A stretch of 64,000 nucleotides of DNA from contig SGPM01000006.1 in NCBI GenBank assembly GCA_004802725.1, forward strand, positions 124,001 to 188,000. Direction: 5' to 3'. The notes under the pieces are model-generated. The model searched no databases, had not been told where the DNA came from, and saw only the letters and a program-made list of their open reading frames with translations. The translations under genes and the position numbers were made by a program. Below are positions 55,927 to 64,000 of the stretch, piece after piece (within the stretch, counting starts at the first letter, position 1; each line of letters opens with the position of its first letter). The stretch is from Antrodiella citrinella. Taxonomy: Eukaryota > Basidiomycota > Agaricomycetes > Polyporales > Steccherinaceae.

Positions 55927-58900
55927 CTACGATTTCTTCAAGGTCAATTTAATCTTGGGTGCGGCTGTAGACGGGGTGAGAGGAACAGGATCCATATCCT
56001 CGTCATCGTCCTCGTTCCCCATCGCCATAACGGGTGGACTGGTAGCCAGAGGAGAAGGTCCGTGTCCCGTTGCTGCCGTTACAGGCGGGCGAAGAAGAGA
56101 GGAAGTGGAGGGCCCTGGCGAGCCACCCGGAGAGAACAGGGCATCAGACGAAGACATACCAAGCGCGAATGACCCTCCACCCGGGCTTGAAGCTGTTGGG
56201 GAAGTTGCGGGCGGGCTCGTCGCTGAGCTAGCAGGCATGGGCGGGGAACCGGAGTTGAATTCTGCAAATCGAGGGCATTTGCGGTTGGTTTCTGTTGGTG
56301 ATGGAAGACCAGTTAGGATCAAAAATTTACCCGACAGTACACATGTCAACCACTCACTCATGTGTCCCACTTGCCCGCAAAGACCACAACGTCTCTGAGA
56401 AACGAACCACCCCGTGAGCTCAATGATAGAGCCAGCCTGGGCAGAAGCCAGCTCACCGTGGTCTCTTGTTTGCTTGGTCGGTTTAATTGCATAGGCGTAC
56501 CACCTTCCTTGACAATCTTGGCGTTCTTCCTGTGTAAACGTCTCTCTTGATTCTTCTTCATTCTCGCAATCTCTTCCTCCAGCCTAAAATAAACCGACAG
56601 ACAGTGAGAAAGCATGTATAGAAGACAGAATTATTCGCTGAGTGTAGACAACGCACCTCTTCTTAGCCCGCCTATCCTTATCAGCATCACCTGTAGGCGC
56701 CAGTGCATCCGTGGTCAACGCATCCTCTTCAATGGCTTGTCTTCTCTTGACATATGCGCTGATCACCGCGGAATCACGAATGATCTCGGTTTTCCATTCT
56801 CCGTTCACAAGCCTCTTGATACGCATGACCCTTCTCTGGGCATCGGGCCCCAAGCTGGCGTCTCGTTCCCGAGCAAGAGAAGAGCCTCGACTGAAAGTTG
56901 GAGACGGTGGCCCAGGCGTTTCGCGATGGACTATTGGTGATCCGGCAGGCGTGTACAGTGTTATCGCACCAGTTGCCACAGACTGTCGCTGTGAGCTCGA
57001 GCGGACGTCAACAGAATTCTTCTTGTCTCTATCCACGTCTTCCTGTGTGAGCTCAGGTTCGTCCTTACGGCTGAGTGAGTCGAATTGAGCTTTCCAGATG
57101 CGCTCAATTTCCGACTTGTAAATCTGCTGTTGTTCAGCGACGTTGTACCGGTGAGCGGATTTGGGACGGTTCTCAGCTTCCGCTAGAAGAAAACTAGGGA
57201 TGAGCAGACGGTCCGAAGGCGTGTCACACGGGGACCTACCAAGCTTCTGCTCATAGTCTTCACCAGCCTTTACAAATATATCCTTCATCGACACGCGAAT
57301 GAAGCTGAATGCCTCGCCTCTGCCCGAAGGATCTCCCTCTCCATGCAGTCGCAACATGGCTTTCGCCTGTGTGGCAAACAAAAAATTCTTCGTCGTAATC
57401 CACGGTGCCAACTGCTGTTCAATGGACAGGTTGCCTTCGTCGTCTTCAGCCACCTCGCCATTATAGCTATAACCTGAGTCCTGAAGATGGCGTTGACCGA
57501 CTTGCATACTCTCCGACAGTACCACTTGCTCGGCCGTAACCATCTTCAGCATGTCTGTATCCGATGGTATGGTCCAGTTCGCCTTGAGACGCCAGAACCC
57601 TTGATGTATACCACGTCGGTGGTATTCCATGAATTCCTGTGGAAACATGAACGGACAGAACTTGGTATAGAATTGCCTGCACCGACCTTGAGACGCTGCC
57701 TCATCTGTAGCTCATTTTGGTCAGGGAAGTACTTCATTAGTCGCGAGATTTTCAATCGCTCCTCAGCACTCTTCTGGAGTAATTTGAAAGCAATAATCTG
57801 AAGACGATGCTTGATCGTGTTTGTGATCTTGCGAGAATGCGGGCCGGGAACTTCAGTGACAGGGTAAGTTTGCCCTACGACGAAGAGGTTCTTGATCTCC
57901 CTAATAAAATATTTCACGTCGTTCTTCGTCGTGTTCCTAAAAAAGGTTGACCATACTGAGTCGAAGGTTTCGGGGTATTGACCTGCATCAAACTCACTTG
58001 ATAACAAGGAAGTCAGTCGCATATGGCTTGTGTCGGAAGAGTGGGGCCCTCGTCAAATTGTTGTAAAGAGAAGGTACCGTTTGTCCAGGGTATACTGAGC
58101 CGAATTTCATGAACGGAGAATCATCTTGCGGCTCGATGATGATTGGCTCCCCTAGTTCGGACTGAAGGCACAACAGTCAGTGAAGTTGTACCCGATGCGG
58201 TGATAGCTGCTAACCTTGGGTACATGTTCATCCTTGTCGTTCTTCTTGCGGTAGTAATTTACGAGAATACTGCCCATACCAAAGTTGGAGATTATGGGAG
58301 GATGTTCTTCCTGCAAGATCACCCTGATGAGCAACAGGACCCCGGTACAAACATGGTAATGGACGCACCGAGAATTCCCATAACACAAAATTGCTTGTGT
58401 CCTTCAAACTCAAATCACTCGTGCTGTGCAAGCCCTCGCCCACGTTACCACCCTTGCCGACTTTGCGGCCAGCTTTGTCCTTCTTCTTCTTTGCCGTTCG
58501 CACTTTGCTAAAGTGCAGCTCGATATTGGCAGGAAATTGCAGGGCTGGCCGATGGAAAGAACGGGCCTCTTGCTTCGATAGACGCGTTTTGTACTAAATT
58601 CAACGAGGTGTCAGTATCTGCGCACACCGTGCCTCTGAGATAACTCACAAATGGCAGCTGGAGTTTCTGTGCTGGATAAGCGTGCTCGACCACGAGCTGT
58701 CCGAACGTTTGCCTGACACGATGTCGGCCACCGTCCTTAGAAACTTCATAGAACTGATCATTGGACAGGTTGAATTTGTCTTTGGGTGCTGAAGCATCCA
58801 TTCGCAGTCGCTTCTTTGGGCGAGTATCCGGAGCTGAGGGTGGACGTGAGTGAGGATCATGTGAAGTCTCTTATGATGCATACCTGATGGACGCTCTTCG

Positions 58901-59926
58901 TATGCAACATCCTCCTCGTTCAGCTCAAGCTGCGTGAAGTCTCGGAACGGGGCCCTCGGACTCCAAATGATGCTTTGCGTCCACGCGCCGCTCTCCAGTG
59001 ATTTATTCAGCGGTGTACTGAGGTCGACCTGCGGCTTCATATTTGCATTGTGCTGGTCTTCATCCGGGTCAAAGATGATCTGATCTTCCCAATTTGACAA
59101 GAGCACCAGGTCAAATGAACGGTCGTGTAAAGGTAGAGATACTGGAACATCCGACATCTCTCGTAGCTGTGTCCCAAGTCAGATGACTGTGAAGGTCAAT
59201 GTGATAAGTATGCATACCTCAAGGGCGTTTATTAGGTCCTGTTCGACACTACCAGAGGCGACTACTTGCTCGACCCTTTTGCTTTCTACCTGCCGTTGAG
59301 AATCTGCTACAATAGAATCGAGAAAGCCCTTCGGGTGTTCTCGTTGTCGTGGATACACAGTTTCCGCTGTTACTTGTCAGTTCAATCGTAAGACATAACA
59401 GGAAACGCGACGCACGATAGAATGGACGTTTGACTATCCGAGACTTGAAGACGGTGCGACCCTTGAACAGCTCCGTGAAGTCCAACACCTTGTCCTTCTC
59501 GAACGTCGGGAACCGCTCATACACCGTCTTCGGTCTCTCTACTAATCTTCGGACTATCTTCTTCCTCTTCTCTGTCCGCCCGACATGTTTAGGGGACTCT
59601 ATCTCCATCTTCACTTCAGCATCCCCGTCCGATTCATCCTCCAACTCTCTGTCCACTTCATCTTCCCAGTCCTGTCCTTCTCCTGGCCCCACTGCATCAG
59701 GGTCTTCCCACCGGTCGCTGTAGATCTGACTTGCTGAGAAGGAAGGAAGTCCGGATATTCCGAGTTGGTTATTGAGGCCAGGACCGGCTGGTAAGTCAAG
59801 GCCTGTAAGGACATTATCCAAGGAGAATCCAGTCAGAGTGTTGATGACATCGGTCTCATCCTGTGCGTCGTAGTAAGTAAGATGAGGTGCCAGACAGTCA
59901 GAAGAGCGACGCACTTGGCCAGACAT
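55927..59926 (-). CDS. TAF1: TFIID subunit TAF1 (fungal, without bromodomains)
   Basis: Thirteen exons on the minus strand: 59926-59416, 59366-59218, 59166-58884, 58833-58649, 58593-58369, 58310-58215, 58161-57998, 57936-57687, 57636-57240, 57182-56657, 56583-56457, 56394-56358 and 56291-55927, giving 1104 aa. An N-terminal region suited to TBP binding leads to the DUF3591/HAT-like core: KFGSVYPGQTVPSLYNNL, EFMEYHRRGIHQGFWRL, ESMQVGQRHLQDSGYSYN and NRPKSAHRYNVAEQQQ. Near the end is a zinc knuckle (RRCGLCGQVGHM ... RKCPRFAE), followed by a Pro/Ser tail that ends KIKLTLKKS. The bromodomain pair of animal TAF1 is absent, as usual in fungi. TAF1 is the TFIID scaffold for promoter recognition. It is divergent from PA28 (338 bp between starts). 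Confidence 0.9.
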
Positions 59927-60264
59927 GGTCGTGTCCACAATAGCACGATAATGCACACTTTTGAGCCTCGGTCCAAGCGAGGCGAAATAGACGGCCGATG
60001 ATTAGATATTCTCTGCACAATAATTATGCGCGAATACCCCGTGTCTGACCGAAAGTCGAACAATCGCAAGGTGATAGTGACAGTGACTGAGAGGGTAGGA
60101 TGGGTGGCGCTCGAAGCCCGGATGCGGAAAGTGATCGGCTAGTGCGTCGATAAGGCGCCTAAACGGATACTGTGAACTTCACAGGCCCGGGCCTGCCAGT
60201 GCGAGTCTCTTTACGCACGCACGTCGACCCCCAGTTCACTTCTCCAACTCCTACACTTCTAAGC
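59927..60264. promoter_or_regulatory. Divergent promoter between TAF1 and PA28
   Basis: The 338 bp between start codons at 59926 and 60265 serve both genes. The PA28 side has a C/T-rich segment just before its ATG. No specific motif was recognised. Confidence 0.4.
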
Positions 60265-61549
60265 ATGGCCGGAAAGATGCAGATGGATAAGGAGACTTCT
60301 CAAAAGCTCGAGGTATATCCGATCAACGCATGCAGCTCTATATGCTGAACTGAGACCGGACCCAGGCATTCCACAAAACCGCCGCCTTAGCAGCCGAGGT
60401 TGTGCTGTTTCGCGACTTTCCAATAAAGGTCAGTTAAACATGATCACGGCGATACTACTGTCTGCTGAATGCATTCATATCCATAGATAGTGTATGTATC
60501 GGTCCCAGTAGCTGTCGGGAGTAATTCAGCTGAATAGTGCCGTAGAGAACTGCACCAACTAATCGAAGCGACCTCCTCCCCCACATCCATATTCCACCTG
60601 TCTCATGCATCGTCATCAACCGATGCTACGGTCCACCCTTCAACTGCAGGAGAAGGTCCGGATCCCAAGAAGCGCAAGTTGGACTCGGCGGAGATAAACG
60701 GATTCCACAGTAACGCACCGTACACTGGTCGCGTGCTGCCAAATTCTCATCTGAAGCAGGTCCACGAGACTGTCAAACGCGAATGCGAGCATATGGCGGA
60801 ATCTTGCGTAAGTGAAACTCAGGCGTTCGTGGTATCTACCTCGCTGAGACATTGTTCTTCTAGGACAAAATCAAGCTGTGGGTCAATTTGAGTATGCCGA
60901 AGTATGTGTTCACTCCATTGTTCTATTCTTCAGTGAATTTTGACGCGCATAACGCAGGATCGAAGAGTAAGCTCTATTCCAGAATCCTTCTGATGTATGC
61001 ATATTTACATTGCTGGACTATGCAGTGGAGACAACTTCGGTGAGTTACGGTTGAAATACACTACTTCGATTCCATTCACATGATGTCACAGGTGTTCAGA
61101 TCCAAGAAGGTAGAGACGATATATGTCTCATTTTAGTTTCACAGCCTGATCCCTAAATGCAGAAGTCCTCAATGAATTGCATCGTTCTCAAGAAGCCGCG
61201 TACAATCTCCGTGATGCTGCTCGTCAGGACTACTTGGCTCGTGCAAAGATATGCTCCAAGCTATTGAAGTACCCCAACGTCGAAGATTACGTCGTACGTG
61301 CGATTCTGACATGCCACTTCCTACGTACTAACTGCAAATTCCAGTTGGCCTTGCAAGAACACGATGAGAAGCAATTGTATGTCGCACGACAGAATCTCAT
61401 TGACCTCAGGAATATGTACGCCATATTGACGGACATTATGCACAAGAACATCTCAAAGGTGTGTCGCATACATAGTGTGCTGGACATGATCTGACCTTTC
61501 CCCAAAGATCCGCACACCGAAGGCCAATAACTCCGTTGGGCTCTACTGA
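60265..61549 (+). CDS. Proteasome activator PA28 (PSME3/REG gamma-like)
   Basis: Eleven exons: 60265-60312, 60366-60428, 60487-60491 (a 5-nt microexon), 60546-60807, 60864-60901, 60958-60966 (9 nt), 61026-61039 (14 nt), 61092-61109 (18 nt), 61163-61293, 61345-61458 and 61508-61549; 247 aa. Landmarks are FRDFPIKIVELHQLIE, a Lys-rich nuclear-type linker (GEGPDPKKRKLDS), DKIKLWVNLSMPKIEDGDNF, GVQIQEEVLNELH, RAKICSKLLKYPNVEDYV and KNISKIRTPKANNSVGLY. The C-terminal Tyr matches the activation tail of PA28. The heptamer caps the 20S proteasome and opens its gate; a single gamma-like form is usual in fungi that have one. Without the 5-nt exon the frame around residue 40 fails. Confidence 0.85.
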
Positions 61550-61738
61550 AGCACACGAAACCGGGAGGCGATGACAATATCGCTTCTGTATACACCCATT
61601 TTACTTGGTCATGACACTCATTTATGCAAAGGACTGTATAGTAGAAAACATGTCGGGATCGTGTTCATATAGAGCGGAGTAGACCAAGCACATATACGTA
61701 CTAGATATACGTACAACACATATATAGCTGGGCCACAA

Positions 61739-63462
61739 TCAAACTGAGATGGTCTTAAATACATTGAAGCCATCCAGAGCCGTCGAAATGACAGCTCCCG
61801 GGAATTGAGGATGCCAATGGACTTCCTTTACATCTTTCTGGCCTTGGTGCACGAAGAGTAACTGAGGAGGAACATCCCGTCCACCTTCAGGTGTCTCATC
61901 CATCGCACCTGCCTCCTCGTCGTCCTGTTCGACGGCCAAGTCCCATAGGGTGACCTGGTCATCTGCACCTGATGCTGCGAATATGGAGTCTTCGGTGGGA
62001 TGCCATTCGATAGAGGTAATAGGTGCTCTGTGCCAGTTGAAGGCGGCAACTGGTGAAGGCCCGGGGCCCGTTGCTCTAGAGCAGGATGAGATGTTAGGGT
62101 GACGAGGATTAGAAAGGAGCAGAAGGCACTCACCCTCTTTTCTTTACATTTCGTAGATCCCAAGCCTTGATCCCTCCTTCGTCTCCTCCAGAAAGTAGCA
62201 AATAACTCGTACTCCGGTTCCAGCTAATGACGTTCACATCACTTTCGTGAGCATGGTCTATCCCGGCGACGCTCTTCCGTGATTTACTCCGTACGTCCCA
62301 GATCTGAATACTCTGATCTGCCGAGCAGGACGCGAATACCATTGCCTCGGAAGGACTCCACTGTAGGTCTTCCACACTTGAGGTATGTGACAGGAATGGA
62401 GTCGAGAGCGCGTTGAACCCAGAAGGCGTAGTAGTCGTAAGGAAGATTTTTGCATGGATATCTCCGGTTAGCAGACGTAATGAGGTCGGATTCGCATCTC
62501 CAGAAGAGGCCCAATCCATAGCGAATCCCTCCGCGCGACCATGCGAGTTTACGGTGAACGCGGGTGTATTCGTCCTTGACTTGTCTATGGTATATCCAGG
62601 GACGTCAAGAGCCTCAATAAGAGGGCGCACATCCCATACGTGCACCTTGCCTGTCTCAGACCAACTGGCGACGAAGTATGGCTGGGAAACAGAAGGTAAT
62701 GGCTGAGATGAAGGCAACGGTTGTGCGCGGACACGATTCACACCACCAAGATGTGGGATAGAGCGATACTCTAGGATAGGATCTTCGTCTAAAGCATCGT
62801 CGTCTTCATCGTCATCCGAATCAGAGTCGTCTATTAGATTAAGGTCAGAACACATTGAGAAATCGGATGTTTTCTCGCACTTACCTGAATTCCGCTGTGT
62901 CTTATGCAAAGAGCTCATCTTATACACAGTGATTTCGTTATTTTTGGCGACATCGGCTTGAGTTCCGCTGACGATGTATGCAGTTGCAGGGAACCGCTGC
63001 CGTTGATCACCCATGTTGTCTCGGAGAACATCAAATGACAAACACGGCCAGTTGACGTTCAACCCGTGTCGCATCAAGTATACAGAGTCATCTGCCTCAA
63101 GAACTTCGCCTTCGGCTAGCTCGTGGACACCAGGTATGAATGTTTGTGGCACTGGTGGTTTTTCGTCCGACTCTTCAATGGGTGGGAGTACGTCTTCGTC
63201 GACTTCCATCTCTATAAGAAGCAGTCTCAGATACAAATAAATTCCATACAAGATGAAGCAACATACCTTCATTGTCTGCATTTTCACCCTCCACTACTTC
63301 CTCATCACTCTCGAATTCATCCTCCCAACCATCCTCAAACTCGCCCATACCCTCATCTGGTACCTTTTCAGGTTTTGAGGCGTTTCCCCGCTGAGTCTTT
63401 CGCGGTTCGTGATCGGTACTGGTAGAAGCCGCTTGCAATTCTGTTGCAGTTCGTTTCGACAT
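61739..63462 (-). CDS. RRB1: Ribosome-assembly WD40 protein Rrb1/GRWD1
   Basis: Four exons on the minus strand: 63462-63267, 63211-62885, 62830-62134 and 62075-61739, giving 518 aa. A Lys/Thr-rich N-terminus is followed by an acidic tract ([19 protein letters not shown]), then [20 protein letters not shown] and [20 protein letters not shown], which are characteristic of Rrb1/GRWD1. A second acidic stretch ([12 protein letters not shown]) is followed by at least five WD40 blades ([49 protein letters not shown]), ending [16 protein letters not shown]. Rrb1 is a dedicated chaperone of ribosomal protein L3 in the nucleus. The ATG at 63462 gives the family's usual N-terminus. Confidence 0.93.
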
Positions 63463-64000
63463 GGTGAAGTAGTGGAATGAAGGAGAGTAGAAGTGAACCT
63501 TTGCCAAAATTTCAGCCACACTTGGGTTTGCGAATCTACGCGATCTGCTTTGATCTCTAACCACGTGAAAATACCTATTTGAGTAAATAGAGATGACGTA
63601 AAGTCCTCGTCTCTCATCTTCATCAATACCTTCAGAATCCAGACTTGCCAGTAACCGTTGCTCGAGTCTCAGCGACATCTGTATGTTTCAATTATCTATG
63701 TTTCGTAGGAGTCTGGTCGAAATTGTGTGCAAAGCGTGAACTTCAGCATGGGTCGCCCGCCACTCAGTCTGGAGTTGCCCGTCAACAGTCACTTTGGAGA
63801 CATGGATCCTCGTCGATTTCCAACGCTCTTCAACGTCAAAATGTCACCCCGTTGCGATCAGCAAGTATTGCTATTGTTTGGAGCATGGGAAGTCGAGAAC
63901 TTAGTCCAGCTAGGCCTGTCTGTGGCCATATTATTATCAGCGCTATATCCAGATTAGCGCTCAGCTATAATGACTTCCCCTCCCTATAAATCTCCCCAAC
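63463..64000. other. Right end: Rrb1 5' flank, no supported gene
   Basis: 538 bp to the window end. Two overlapping plus-strand frames (63645-63989 and 63727-63957) lack domain or splice evidence; they could be the start of a gene continuing beyond the window. The Rrb1 promoter lies just right of 63462. Confidence 0.3.

Noticed and set aside
1..64000. tRNA, rRNA, CRISPR array or transposon ends
   Set aside because: No cloverleaf with a GTTC-type T arm, no repeat-spacer pattern and no terminal inverted repeats were recognised by eye; a tool-based scan would be needed to be sure.

Overview
The window is nuclear DNA of a filamentous basidiomycete, almost certainly an agaricomycete (mushroom-forming fungus). 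Genes are tightly packed on both strands and split by many 45-65 nt GT-AG introns. The centre is a homeodomain mating-type locus (MAT-A/HD): a divergent HD2/HD1 pair at 41.6-45.5 kb, with mitochondrial intermediate peptidase (MIP) on one side and the beta-flanking gene on the other. I assigned splice sites by eye. For 21 gene models the exon lengths sum to a whole number of codons, which supports them; one further gene only fits if it carries a one-base frameshift.

Layout. 0-8 kb: the 3' end of an unknown gene, an RCC1/ATS1-like protein, and two diverged FBXO21-like genes on either side of an unknown multi-pass membrane protein. 8-12.4 kb: a frameshifted O-fucosyltransferase-like gene head to head with a GDP-fucose-transporter-like gene. 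13.7-25.7 kb: a CoA-dependent acyltransferase-like protein, an RSC9/ARID2-like remodeler subunit, glycine decarboxylase (P protein), a PPR protein with many ambiguous bases, and Sec61 gamma. 25.9-38.3 kb: a 12-exon seven-transmembrane receptor-like gene, COG1, a decayed DUF6533 membrane-protein gene, TMEM115, FAM32A and a DDT/WHIM chromatin protein. 38.7-50.4 kb: MIP, HD2, HD1, a small unknown gene and the beta-flanking gene. 50.7-64 kb: the PacC/Rim101 pH regulator with an unusual array of PacC sites upstream, then TAF1, PA28 (proteasome activator) and the ribosome-assembly factor Rrb1/GRWD1.

How the genes fit together. HD1 and HD2 from different mating types form the heterodimer that switches on dikaryotic development; MIP, the beta-flanking gene, GLDC and Sec61 gamma are familiar neighbours of this locus in mushrooms. 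Several genes concern the Golgi and glycosylation (transporter, O-fucosyltransferase-like, COG1, TMEM115). The clearest regulatory signal is a run of eight GCCAAG hexamers (the PacC site) directly upstream of the pacC start codon, mostly at about 20-bp spacing, which suggests that the pH regulator controls its own gene. No transposon with recognisable ends, rRNA, tRNA or CRISPR array was found. The 23 single-N calls at 22.5-23.8 kb indicate a draft assembly or collapsed haplotypes there.
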